Shown: positions 19,101-26,095, counted from the stretch's first letter. The stretch is DNA of 64,000 bases from Enterococcus moraviensis ATCC BAA-383 (GCF_000407445.1 NZ_ASWB01000003.1:496001-560000), one strand, 5' to 3'. The notes: generated by a model from the sequence alone, not told the origin. A program made the numbers and translations.

Positions 19101-19954
19101 ATTTTGCTGTCACAAACGGTGGCGGTATTCGAGCAAACATTGAACCTGGCAAAGTAACGTTAGGTGATGTTATTGCCGTCATGCCATTTGGAAATAGTAT
19201 CTCTCAAATCAGTGTTACAGGTAGCCAAGTCAAAGATATGTTTGAATTGTCCCTGCGTTCAATGGCGCAAAAAGATGAAAATGGTGCCATCATTTTAGAC
19301 GACTACAAGCAACCAAAACTTGGTGCAAACGGCGGTTTCCTTCATGTTTCCAGCACGATTCGTGTACACTATGATTCAACTAAAAAAGGTTCTTTACTGC
19401 CAGCAGACGAAGGCAATGGGACAGACAAAACCATTGTTGGAGAACGAGTATTGCAAATTGAAGTTCAAGACCGCACGACCGGAAAATTTGCGCCGATCGA
19501 TGAAAAAGCAACCTATTATATGGCAACAAATGATTTCTTAGCAGCTGGTGGCGATGGCTACGATATGCTAGGTGGTGAGCGTGAAGAGGGTATTTCTCTG
19601 GACAGCGTTTTGATTAAACATCTAAAACAAGGTGCAAACCTTCGTTTATATGATGCTGCTACAAATATTGACTTATCACAATACAAAGAAGCTTTTCCGG
19701 GCGAACGGATCATTTCAATTTCAGAATCCGATTTTAACCAAAAAAATAAACCCGAACCTGTACCCGATCCAGATCCTAAAGATCCTGATAAAAACAAACC
19801 TGATAAAGTAAAAACTCCAAAACCAGAGGATAAAACAGTGGATTACCCGAAATTGGGTGAAACAATTATTGCTTATGGTAGTTTAGGTTTACTCATTATT
19901 GGTTTTTCTGGTTATGGATTTTACGAATATCACCGCAGACGGAAAATAGGCTAA
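16193..19954 (+). CDS. Two-module surface 5'-nucleotidase / 2',3'-cyclic phosphodiesterase
   Basis: A 1253-residue secreted, wall-directed protein that should release nucleosides from extracellular nucleotides. A signal peptide covers about 1-33. Module 1 begins near residue 70 (LTILGTSDVHGQLWDW, then GNHEFNFG, LGHDHRS) with a 5'-nucleotidase C domain after about 400. Module 2 begins near 640 (ITIMHTNDVHGRLEGN, GNHEFDFG, DGHSHT), with its C domain from about 930 (TNGGGIRANIEPG). Both metallophosphatase cores look intact. The C-terminus has a Pro/Lys/Asp linker, YPKLGE, a hydrophobic span and HRRRKIG: a sorting signal with an altered LPxTG motif. GTG start with AAGGAGG 5-6 bases upstream. Confidence 0.9.
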   Translation: MKKSVLKKVQLGLQVLMVSTLLAGTSATTALAIEQQTTASTQPDNATVSSTTSDEQDTITPTDTAETSQRLTILGTSDVHGQLWDWSYEDDKQTPVGLSQVSSVVNNIRVENPNGTILIDNGDMNQGTILTDDLYNKAPLIEKPNPMIKAMNYMKYDAMVLGNHEFNFGLDLIKKLETEAAFPILSANTYVKDSGNRFVGGTTKKAIDLDGDGTTDLTVGIIGLTTPQIPLWDGAKVDSLSFNPLKEEAERAVAELKDDTDIIVASIHAGRENSDPAASADQVITNVAGIDAYILGHDHRSFAEKIQGPNGLVPVAGPKDTGTEMIKIDLDLEKTGDKWHVKNSVPAIISTKTVPADETLKAETKEYHDKTREFISEKIGTATGDFLPPEEVKGIPEAQLRPTAMISLINNVQRKATGAQLAASALFKADSKLNAGDISYSNIFDIYKYPNTLVSVNITGENLLAYMENQADYYNTPSPDDLTISFNEKIRVYNYDVFSGISYKIDISKPHGERIINPTIDGKPVDLAANYTIAMNNYRYEGLLTQGLVTEEPIKSTDPETLRGLIADYIREKQTLDPSVEIENNWEVIGYHFNKNWRDLAVKLVNDGTLQTQPAADGRTPNVKPITKQDVLDAGFSPESITIMHTNDVHGRLEGNGKDVLGMARLKTYKDLVQPDLMIDAGDVFQGLPISNFSDGMDMAAVMNEVGYDAMAVGNHEFDFGFDTAMEYKNKLNFPILSNNTFKDGKLVFEPYTIVEKTGKKYAIIGVTTPETATKTHPNNVKGVTFTDPIAETKKAINTIKDSGEAVAAYVVTGHLGIDETTPYEWRGDTLAETLSKEYPDLNITVLDGHSHTAVDGGKQFGNVMYTQTGNYLNNVGLVDVDLTDLSKKTASLTTAESLASLEENPAVKALVDQAKANFEEWGSEVVIENNPYQFNGERDNVRTRETNLGNLIGDAMLAYGKQSFKNPTDFAVTNGGGIRANIEPGKVTLGDVIAVMPFGNSISQISVTGSQVKDMFELSLRSMAQKDENGAIILDDYKQPKLGANGGFLHVSSTIRVHYDSTKKGSLLPADEGNGTDKTIVGERVLQIEVQDRTTGKFAPIDEKATYYMATNDFLAAGGDGYDMLGGEREEGISLDSVLIKHLKQGANLRLYDAATNIDLSQYKEAFPGERIISISESDFNQKNKPEPVPDPDPKDPDKNKPDKVKTPKPEDKTVDYPKLGETIIAYGSLGLLIIGFSGYGFYEYHRRRKIG

Positions 19955-19956
19955 CT

Positions 19957-19997
19957 AAAAAAGATGGTGACCAAATATTGGTGACCATCTTTTTTTA
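19957..19997. terminator. Bidirectional terminator
   Basis: AAAAGATGGTGACCAA pairs perfectly with its complement around a 3-base ATA loop, with T tracts on both strands. It ends the nucleotidase gene and the convergent lipase locus. Confidence 0.9.
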
Positions 19998-19998
19998 A

Positions 19999-20412
19999 CT
20001 ATGTAACAGCTTCACACATACCACTTGCTTCAACTACACTATTTCTCATCACCGATACTTCATGTGAAAATGAGGTACCAGCTTGTCCTTTTACCATATC
20101 TGGAGCATGTTGAACGAATGTTTCAACACTACTTCCTAGATCAAATTGCTCCATCTTTATTTTATTTTGCATCTGAGCAGCGTCTTCCTTCAATGGATTA
20201 AATACACTGACGCACTTCGCTTGCAACGCTATTTTTTGTACCCTTTTTTTCTCTAATTTTTGATATTGTTCTAGTTGGATTTTATATAACGTAACTGTAG
20301 CTGAATTGGGCTCCTTTAAGCTCGATTCAAACGTAATTTTTTGCTGTAAACTTGAAATAACATCACTATATGATTCTCCACCAATAGTCAAATCCATACC
20401 TGATAAATTCAT
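19999..20412 (-). CDS. Small protein encoded after the type VII lipase-like gene
   Basis: A 137-residue soluble protein without signal peptide, preceded by GGGAGAG. I do not recognise a domain. Residues 14-75 are predicted mostly helical with heptad-like spacing (VISSLQQKITFESSLKE, LYKIQLEQYQKLEKKRVQKI). It starts 16 bases after the lipase stop, so the two are cotranscribed. By analogy with lipase effectors of type VII secretion, which travel with small helical partners, it may be a targeting or chaperone partner. This rests on position and helicity only. Confidence 0.6.
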   Translation of the reverse strand: MNLSGMDLTIGGESYSDVISSLQQKITFESSLKEPNSATVTLYKIQLEQYQKLEKKRVQKIALQAKCVSVFNPLKEDAAQMQNKIKMEQFDLGSSVETFVQHAPDMVKGQAGTSFSHEVSVMRNSVVEASGMCEAVT

Positions 20413-20428
20413 TTTTTCTCTCCCTTAC

Positions 20429-21565
20429 TTAAAACGACGTTGCTATTTGTTCATCTGCAGCTTCTGCTTTAACAGCTGCCATGCGCAAACTATGGGCAAA
20501 TTCGCCTAGATTATCTCCAATCGTTACCATCTTGTCCTTTAACTCTTTGACTACCTCTGGATTATGAGCATAGTATTGCTCCCCTTTAGAGTTTGATGCG
20601 ACCGACTTCAAAATATCTTGAATTTCATGATCTTCTAATTCAGAATAAGCTCCACCACTAGCTTCACTGCGGATATGTTTTTGTAAAGCCATCACTTCTT
20701 CTCCTTCATCCCACTCATATTGTTCAATTGTTTTTTTTATACCTAATGCCGTACTTTTCATAGCATCATATTGTGCAGCGGTTGCCCGAAGCAATGCTGG
20801 AGCAAATAAACGCATGATACTTCCATCACCATTAAACATTTCCATGAAAGTATCGGTAGGATGTCCACCTAATGTTAATAAACTCATGATAAAAGTTTCT
20901 AACTCTTTATTACTTTTAGTGAAGACTCTCTTCCCCACCAAAGGCATGCCAAATTGATCAAAATTTCCAACACTATCATTCATATGAGTATAATTTGTAA
21001 TTTTATCTGTGGCATGTCCTGCATCAACCCATTTTTTTGCTTTTTCACTCAATAATCGATAAATATTTGGGGCAGAAAAGACTGTAGCATATTCTCCAAA
21101 TTCAGCAGCAACGTAGGAAGCTAACCCAGCACCTAGACTATGTCCTGTGTAATCAAAAGTTGCATTTTTGAATCGCGGATCATTTTTTACTTGTTCAGCA
21201 AAAGCTAATGCTGTATCGAATTGACTATTAACTTCAACTGGAACACGTATGGTTGTACCTGGAACATGCACATTTTGGTATTTATTTTTTTGACCCATGG
21301 TGACTTGTTGAACATCAGCACTTAGATCCCCATCCATATCAGCAAGATTGGTTCCTTTATAAGAAATTGTGATACTAGACAGGTCCGGTTTTCCATTAAC
21401 AATAGGAGCTACTGCAATTCCTTCTGCCCCATTTTTATCTGGATTATTTAAAACCTCCACTACTTCATACATAATACCGTCGAAACCTTCAATTTGTTTT
21501 CCAATTTGTAGCCCTTGGTATGCTCCAGTAGTGATATCAAAAAAATCTTTATCTGTCTTACTCAT
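20429..21565 (-). CDS. Class 3 lipase-like protein, possible type VII (TslA-like) effector
   Basis: A 378-residue protein without a signal peptide. The N-terminal ~240 residues are an alpha/beta hydrolase of the lipase-3 type: SYKGTN, then the nucleophile elbow GHSLGAG with Ser143, a strand with VFSAPN and a later TNYTHMNDSVGNF. The C-terminal ~130 residues are helical and charged (AAQYDAMKSTALGIKKTIEQYEW ... LKDKMVTIGDNLGEFAHSLR), with LXG-like length and character. A lipase first and a helical export domain last is the reversed arrangement described for staphylococcal TslA. ATG 21565 has AAGGAG at 7 bases. A small partner gene lies downstream and a DUF1433-like gene is divergent. Confidence 0.7.
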   Translation of the reverse strand: MSKTDKDFFDITTGAYQGLQIGKQIEGFDGIMYEVVEVLNNPDKNGAEGIAVAPIVNGKPDLSSITISYKGTNLADMDGDLSADVQQVTMGQKNKYQNVHVPGTTIRVPVEVNSQFDTALAFAEQVKNDPRFKNATFDYTGHSLGAGLASYVAAEFGEYATVFSAPNIYRLLSEKAKKWVDAGHATDKITNYTHMNDSVGNFDQFGMPLVGKRVFTKSNKELETFIMSLLTLGGHPTDTFMEMFNGDGSIMRLFAPALLRATAAQYDAMKSTALGIKKTIEQYEWDEGEEVMALQKHIRSEASGGAYSELEDHEIQDILKSVASNSKGEQYYAHNPEVVKELKDKMVTIGDNLGEFAHSLRMAAVKAEAADEQIATSF

Positions 21566-21624
21566 TTTCGTTCTCCTTATGGTATACTTATATTTAATTA
21601 TGACACAAAAAGGACACAAAAACT

Positions 21625-22071
21625 ATGAAAACTAGGTATAAATTTTTAATTGGGATAGGAATAATAATAATAGGAGTGGCAGGATTGAATTACTATAGTT
21701 ATAACGATTATATAAATAAACAGAAAGAGCGAATCGAACTATTTTTTAAATACAATTATAATAATATTGATTCTCTTACTTTTACAGAAACAAAAAAGAA
21801 TCCCATGGGATCACTCGATTTCTATGGTTATTTTAACTCTGACAAATCAAATAGCTTTATAGGAAGTGTAATGCCTTATCAAAAAGAATTTGAAAGGAAC
21901 AATGTCATGGATGGAGCATTTTCAAGAAAAAATGATAAATTTAAGGGTAGAAAAACCTATACTGTTTCTGAAATAGAGAATATCCAACAAAAGGAACGCC
22001 GAGAAAATAAAGAAGAAAACTCAAGTTCTGGGTTCTCTGATTCAACAGGTTTATCAAAGTATAGTGAATGA
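21625..22071 (+). CDS. DUF1433-like membrane-anchored protein, possible lipase immunity
   Basis: A 148-residue protein with an N-terminal membrane helix (residues 7-24) and no lipobox cysteine, so it is anchored and faces outward. The segment NPMGSLDFYGYFNSDKSNSF matches the 'PMG...GYxN' pattern I associate with DUF1433. DUF1433 lipoproteins sit beside the TslA lipase of S. aureus, where the immunity factor is a lipoprotein. The gene is divergent from the lipase with 59 bases between them. The tail is Ser/Glu-rich and low complexity. The immunity role is inference. Confidence 0.6.
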   Translation: MKTRYKFLIGIGIIIIGVAGLNYYSYNDYINKQKERIELFFKYNYNNIDSLTFTETKKNPMGSLDFYGYFNSDKSNSFIGSVMPYQKEFERNNVMDGAFSRKNDKFKGRKTYTVSEIENIQQKERRENKEENSSSGFSDSTGLSKYSE

Positions 22072-22124
22072 ATTTTAACAACTCACATATTTTTATGTTA
22101 AAACAACTAATTCTCCTAGACACC

Positions 22125-22166
22125 AAAAAAGATGAATACCAAAAATTTGGCATTCATCTTTTTTAT
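22125..22166. terminator. Bidirectional terminator before glmU end
   Basis: AAAAAAGATGAAT pairs with ATTCATCTTTTTT across a short inner stem, with T tracts on both strands. Confidence 0.85.
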
Positions 22167-22169
22167 CAT

Positions 22170-23552
22170 TTATTTCTCGTTATTCATATAAGGCATGTTT
22201 TTCCCATAGCCTTCTTTATTCACTTGTCTTGCACGAGCAATCGCTAAGTCAAACTCTGCTACATCATCTGTAATAGTTGAACCTGCTGCGATAACTGAAT
22301 TCGCGGCAACATTCACAGGTGCGATCAAGTTTGTCGCTGATCCAATAAACGCATGATCGCCAATGCTCGTCCGATGTTTGTCTTTGCCATCATAATTCAC
22401 AAAAACTACACCGCAGCCCACATTAATATTTTTACCTAAGTCAGCGTCCCCAACATAAGTCAGATGACCGACTTTAGTATCTTCTGCCACCGTTGCATTT
22501 TTGATTTCCACAAAGTTACCAACGTGAACACGTTCGCCGATTTCAGCTTTTGGACGGATATGAGCAAATGGACCTACATCTGCGTCTTTGCGAATAATAC
22601 TTTCTTCGACAACTGATTGGGTGATTTTCACATTATCTTCAATTACACTATCAACGATTTCAGAATGAGCACCGATGAAACAATCATCCCCGATCACTGT
22701 TTTCCCTTTTAAATGTACCCCTGCTTCAATTACTGTATCTGAACCAATCACGACACCTTCATCAATATAAGTTGAATCAGGATCGATAAAGGATACGCCA
22801 TTTCTCATATGCATCGTATTTAAACGGCGGTGCATGATTTTATTCGCCTCAGCTAAAGCCACACGATCATTGATTCCCATCGCTTCTTCAAAGTCAGCCA
22901 TTTGATAGGCCGCAACGGTCTTCCCTTCTTTTTTAAGGATCTCAATAATATCTGTTAAATAATATTCGCCTTGGGCATTGTTGGTATTGATTTTAGATAA
23001 AGCATTGAATAACGCCTCGTTATCAAAACAAAATGTCCCAGTATTGATTTCTTGAACACGAGCTTCTTGTTCAGAGGCATCTTTTTGCTCCACGATTTTT
23101 TCAACGATGCCTACATGATCACGAATGATACGACCATATCCCGTTGGATCTTCCGCATGCGCTGTTAAAATTGTCGCACTGGCGTTTTTACCTTGGTGGT
23201 AATCAAAAAGGTTCGCTAATGTTTCAGAAGTCAAAAGCGGTGTATCTCCTGTGATAACAAGCGTCGTTCCTTTTTTGCCTGCTAAATGAGATTCTGCTTG
23301 CAACACAGCATGTCCTGTTCCTAATTGTTCTGCTTGTAAAGCATATTGGCTACGCTCACCTAAATGGCCTTTGATTGCCTCTGCCCCGTGCCCTACGATC
23401 GTGACAACTTCACTTGGATTCGTTTTTTCGACTTGATCCATAATATGTTCCACCATTGGTTTTCCAGCGACAGGGTGCAACACTTTATAAAGTTTTGATT
23501 TCATACGTGTTCCTTTACCGGCAGCGAGGATAATGACATATCTGTTTTCCAA
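22170..23552 (-). CDS. glmU: Bifunctional GlcNAc-1-P uridyltransferase / GlcN-1-P acetyltransferase
   Basis: A 460-residue cytosolic enzyme making UDP-GlcNAc for wall synthesis. The N-terminal nucleotidyltransferase has [25 protein letters not shown]. The C-terminal left-handed beta helix shows hexapeptide repeats ([23 protein letters not shown]) and the acetyltransferase segment [23 protein letters not shown] chose TTG 23552 (MENRYVII) because GGAG lies 8 bases upstream and relatives start there; an in-frame TTG 11 codons upstream lacks a site. Confidence 0.96.
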   Translation of the reverse strand: MENRYVIILAAGKGTRMKSKLYKVLHPVAGKPMVEHIMDQVEKTNPSEVVTIVGHGAEAIKGHLGERSQYALQAEQLGTGHAVLQAESHLAGKKGTTLVITGDTPLLTSETLANLFDYHQGKNASATILTAHAEDPTGYGRIIRDHVGIVEKIVEQKDASEQEARVQEINTGTFCFDNEALFNALSKINTNNAQGEYYLTDIIEILKKEGKTVAAYQMADFEEAMGINDRVALAEANKIMHRRLNTMHMRNGVSFIDPDSTYIDEGVVIGSDTVIEAGVHLKGKTVIGDDCFIGAHSEIVDSVIEDNVKITQSVVEESIIRKDADVGPFAHIRPKAEIGERVHVGNFVEIKNATVAEDTKVGHLTYVGDADLGKNINVGCGVVFVNYDGKDKHRTSIGDHAFIGSATNLIAPVNVAANSVIAAGSTITDDVAEFDLAIARARQVNKEGYGKNMPYMNNEK

Positions 23553-23616
23553 TTGCTTCACTCCTAAGATTTGTTTTATTTTCAATAGTTTATTTTCAAT
23601 TTATGCGCCATGTTTT

Positions 23617-23645
23617 AGTTTAGCTTACTCTTTATGGTTTTTCAA
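23617..23645 (-). promoter_or_regulatory. glmU promoter
   Basis: On the minus strand TTGAAA (23645-23640) and TAAACT (23622-23617) are separated by 17 bp, 65 bases ahead of the TTG start. Confidence 0.55.
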
Positions 23646-23697
23646 CTGAACCAATTGCTTTTTTGCTATACCAATTTATAATTTTGAGGATTTGCGT

Positions 23698-23916
23698 TAT
23701 AATATATATGCTTATATGTTATCTAGCTACACGAGCTAACCACTTCGCTCCGCTTCGATCTCAACAATTCCTAAGAGCTAAAGCTCTAAGGATTGCTACG
23801 AAACACTATGAATCGAATGAATAGATGTAGAGTAGTACCTACTTGGTGAAGGTCTCGGAAAAAAGATAAAAATGGATTGTGACAAAAAAACGTCACATTC
23901 AATTTTTCCTATTTTT
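23698..23916 (+). ncRNA. Candidate structured leader RNA upstream of the FusB-family gene
   Basis: TATAAT at 23698-23703 (weak -35 TTTATA at 23675-23680) could start a transcript of about 205 nt. It contains a near-palindrome around AGAGCTAAAGCTCT (23775-23788). It ends at a TGTGAC/GTCACA hairpin (23878-23897) followed by TTCAATTTTT. No coding frame with a ribosome site is visible. It could be a separate small RNA or a transcription-attenuating leader of the downstream gene. I know of no matching RNA family. Confidence 0.4.
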
Positions 23917-23965
23917 CTGTCAAGGTTGAACGAGCTCGTTTCGCTTTTATTTTGGGGGTGATAAT

Positions 23966-24022
23966 ATGATACTTAAACAAACACACGTATCTCATTCAAA
24001 AGCCCATTCAGGTTTGACATAA
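23966..24022 (+). CDS. Leader peptide of the FusB-family gene
   Basis: An 18-codon ORF, MILKQTHVSHSKAHSGLT, starts at ATG 23966, 5-6 bases after GGGGGTG, and stops at TAA 24020-24022 followed by a second TAA. Its codons 9-12 contain TCATTCAA, which is complementary to TTGAATGA just ahead of the next gene's ribosome site. This layout fits ribosome-stalling regulation of a ribosome-associated resistance protein. Confidence 0.6.
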   Translation: MILKQTHVSHSKAHSGLT

Positions 24023-24090
24023 TAAAGTACTTTGGTTGTTGAAGGATTGCCTTTACGCAAAGTACTTTATCACTTGAATGATAGAGAGGA
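23992..24090 (+). promoter_or_regulatory. Translational attenuator hairpins
   Basis: A 13-bp perfect stem (24022-24034 with 24058-24070) around a 23-base loop lies between the leader peptide and the gene. TCATTCAA (23992-23999, inside the leader ORF) can pair with TTGAATGA (24074-24081), next to the AGAGAGGA ribosome site (24083-24090). A ribosome paused in the leader would block that outer pairing. Confidence 0.55.
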
Positions 24091-24098
24091 AATCCATT

Positions 24099-24746
24099 AT
24101 GAATAAACAAATACAACCATATCAATTTAATTTTATTAGAAAACAAGCCAATATTTTGCTACAAGCTCATTTATCTGTAAATGATAAAAATACAATCAAA
24201 ACACTACAAGCGATCGTTCTTGAGAAAATCAATGAACAGTTTGGTGCAGATAAAGATCAGTTACAGCCTTTATTAGAAGGATTTTTAGAAGCTGCGACTT
24301 CTAAGCCTAGACTGGAACACTATTTGGAAGAGTTAAAAGAAGCGGTTATTCCGTTTGATCCGCCTTCAAAACAACAGCTGACAAAGCTATTTAAAAAGAC
24401 GAAGAAATTGAAAATCCCCGAGTGGGAAACGATGGATTTGCGTGATTATACCTTTTACAGCTGGAATGATAGTGGGAAGCAGCAGAAATTTATTATCGCT
24501 TCAATTGATGGACAACTAATCGGTGTTTCTGGAACAATTTCTCCTACGACTCAAAAAGGCATCTGCCCGATTTGTCATGAAACGTCAGAAGTTGCGATGT
24601 TTCTGTCTAAAGTGAAAGAATCTGGTGATGGGATGTACACAAAGCGTGGGAATTATATTTGCTATGATAGTGAGAAATGTAACCATAATATCGAGCGCAG
24701 AGAAGAGTTAGAAGCGTTTGTTCAGAATGTGAAATTTATGAAATAA
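24099..24746 (+). CDS. FusB/FusC-family EF-G-binding protein
   Basis: A 215-residue cytosolic protein. The N-terminal helical bundle (residues 1-130) precedes a C4-type zinc finger domain with CPICHETSEVAMF and YICYDSEKC. Family members bind elongation factor G on the ribosome and free it when fusidic acid traps it. I start at ATG 24099 (MNKQIQPY) with AGAGAGGA upstream; an in-frame ATG 7 codons earlier lacks a site. The leader peptide and hairpins suggest drug-induced expression, as proposed for plasmid fusB. It may be an intrinsic translation-rescue factor rather than an acquired resistance gene, since no mobile element is near. Confidence 0.82.
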   Translation: MNKQIQPYQFNFIRKQANILLQAHLSVNDKNTIKTLQAIVLEKINEQFGADKDQLQPLLEGFLEAATSKPRLEHYLEELKEAVIPFDPPSKQQLTKLFKKTKKLKIPEWETMDLRDYTFYSWNDSGKQQKFIIASIDGQLIGVSGTISPTTQKGICPICHETSEVAMFLSKVKESGDGMYTKRGNYICYDSEKCNHNIERREELEAFVQNVKFMK

Positions 24747-24751
24747 AATAT

Positions 24752-24934
24752 TGAGGTTGGGACAGAAGTGTTTAACTCCGAGAAATAAGAAGGAATTCAC
24801 GAAAATTGCTTTTCAAATTTTTGTGAATTTCAGCTTATTTCCGAAGGAGTTTCTTCTGCTCCCACCGTTTATTCGAATTCCATGTGTCTGGGATATGACT
24901 CGCAGAGTTATGTCCCAGACACTTTTATTTTTTT
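24752..24934. repeat. Intergenic two-hairpin repeat element with terminator
   Basis: GAGGTTGGGACAGAAGT opens a long inverted repeat (24774-24851, arms AACTCC/GGAGTT plus many inner pairs). A second 17-18 bp stem follows (24884-24922, GTGTCTGGG with CCCAGACAC) and then TTTTATTTTTTT. From memory, similar 'GGTTGGGACAGAA' elements recur in enterococcal intergenic DNA. It also terminates the FusB-family gene. An 89-codon frame inside it is not a gene. Confidence 0.7.
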
Positions 24935-25110
24935 ATCTCCTCAATTTTACTATTGTCAAGAAAAAATGGAGAGAACTTGATGTTTCCATCAAATCCTTTC
25001 TACTTTTTCGAATTATTTGACTATTTGGCCTTATTAGATTGACTAGCTATTTCTCTTTTAACTAAAATGATTTACTCTATCAAAAAGATCTTAAAAAATT
25101 GAGCTAACAG

Positions 25111-25139
25111 TTGAATAAATACGCATTATTGCGTATCAT
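25111..25139 (+). promoter_or_regulatory. hicAB promoter with embedded operator
   Basis: TTGAAT (25111-25116), 17 bp, TATCAT (25134-25139). The spacer contains the inverted repeat ATACGCA-TTAT-TGCGTAT (25119-25136), a likely binding site for the HicB ribbon-helix-helix domain. Confidence 0.6.
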
Positions 25140-25164
25140 ACTCTATATAAAGGAGAATAACAGT

Positions 25165-25353
25165 GTGCCCAAGTCAGCCAGAGAAATAGTAAAAATTCTT
25201 AAAAAAAATGGATTTGTAAAAACTGATCAAAATGGTAGCCACGTAAAAATGTATAATCCAATCACTCATCACACAACAATAGTGCCTATGCACACAGGCG
25301 ATGTACCGATAGGAACCGAAAATGCTATATGGAAACAAGCAGGACTTAAATAG
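25165..25353 (+). CDS. hicA: HicA-family toxin (mRNA interferase)
   Basis: A 62-residue dsRBD-like toxin. AREIVKILKKNGFVKTDQNGSHVKMYNP and the later HTTIVPMHTGDVPIGTENAIWKQAGL match HicA, with the catalytic histidine in GSH. I start at GTG 25165 because AAGGAG lies 7 bases upstream and this gives the normal family length; the upstream frame covers the promoter. HicB follows 31 bases downstream. Toxin-first order is usual for this pair. Confidence 0.88.
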   Translation: MPKSAREIVKILKKNGFVKTDQNGSHVKMYNPITHHTTIVPMHTGDVPIGTENAIWKQAGLK

Positions 25354-25384
25354 TCATAATTTGACTATAAGGAGGAATACTATA

Positions 25385-25771
25385 ATGAGTAGTCTAGTTG
25401 TATACCCAGCAATTTTTAATCAAGAAGGAAATAACTATAACGTTACATTCCCTGACATCCCGGAAGTGATTACATTTGGTAACGGTATCGATCATGCCGT
25501 AGAAATGGCTCAAGAAGCGTTAGGTTTGGCAATCTATAATAAAACAGAATTACCTACCACATCTGATCCAAGAAAAATAAAATTAAACAATGAAACTGAT
25601 TTTGTTTTAATGGTTACGTTGGATCTAAATGAGTATAGAAGGAAATTTCATTCAAAAACTGTAAGAAAAAATACATCGATTCCAGAATGGATCAATGACT
25701 TAGCCGAAAAGGAAAATATAAATTTTTCTCAGACTTTGACAGAAGCACTTAAAAATAAGTTGAATGTTTGA
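25385..25771 (+). CDS. hicB: HicB-family antitoxin
   Basis: A 128-residue antitoxin. The N-terminal HicB RNase H-like fold (LVVYPAIFNQEGNNYNVTFPDIPEVITFGNGIDHAVEMAQEALGLAIY) is followed by a C-terminal ribbon-helix-helix (SIPEWINDLAEKENINFSQTLTEALKNKL) for operator binding. ATG 25385 follows AAGGAGG. It should neutralise HicA and repress the operon at the ATACGCA palindrome. Confidence 0.88.
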   Translation: MSSLVVYPAIFNQEGNNYNVTFPDIPEVITFGNGIDHAVEMAQEALGLAIYNKTELPTTSDPRKIKLNNETDFVLMVTLDLNEYRRKFHSKTVRKNTSIPEWINDLAEKENINFSQTLTEALKNKLNV

Positions 25772-25894
25772 AAATTTCTGCATGCTGTTTAAAGTTATGG
25801 TGAGAACTGACTTTGTTCTAGCTACTAAACTATTTTAAATGAGATCATTCATTCCCTAACTTCGTTAGCGCATTTAAAAAAATCGTGTTATAAT

Positions 25895-26020
25895 GACAAT
25901 GAAAAGAGAGATATGCGCTAACATACCTCTCCAATGTAGATTATGCTAGTGAAAAGCTAGCAGGCTATTTTAGGTGTTTAAACCATCTTACTCGCCAAAG
26001 TAAAAGATGGTTTATTTTTT
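25895..26020 (+). ncRNA. Probable antisense antitoxin RNA of the type I toxin
   Basis: An extended -10, TGTTATAAT (25886-25894), starts a transcript with two hairpins (TATG-CGCTAA-CATA near 25912-25925, and TGCTAG/CTAGCA near 25943-25961). It ends at AAACCATCTTA/TAAAAGATGGTTT (25979-26013) followed by ATTTTTTTT. The RNA overlaps the 3' end of the minus-strand toxin mRNA. Exact ends are estimates. Confidence 0.6.
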
Positions 26021-26095
26021 TTGATTAAATTTCAATATGGCAACTACTAACATTGCAAAACTAATCGCAAGTGTTAATGCTTCATATACTGACAA
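26012..26095 (-). CDS. Putative holin-like type I toxin
   Basis: A 27-residue peptide (SVYEALTLAIS at the start, FNQKK at the end) with one membrane-spanning stretch and a basic tail. It matches the 'putative holin-like toxin' family common in Firmicutes. The TTG start is preceded by GAAAGGAA. The same frame upstream reads LCPWKGIE, as in longer family members, but is cut by a TAA. A TATAAT at 26197-26192 could drive it. The opposite strand encodes an overlapping terminator-ended RNA, as expected for a type I antitoxin. It is too short for ordinary ORF calling. Confidence 0.7.
   Translation of the reverse strand: MSVYEALTLAISFAMLVVAILKFNQKK

Noticed and set aside
23808-23849. 13-codon frame inside the candidate leader RNA
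   Set aside because: No ribosome site and no pairing partner for attenuation; probably chance.
24751-25020. 89-codon plus-strand frame after the FusB-family gene
   Set aside because: It lies across the two-hairpin repeat and its terminator, has no ribosome site and no protein-like pattern.
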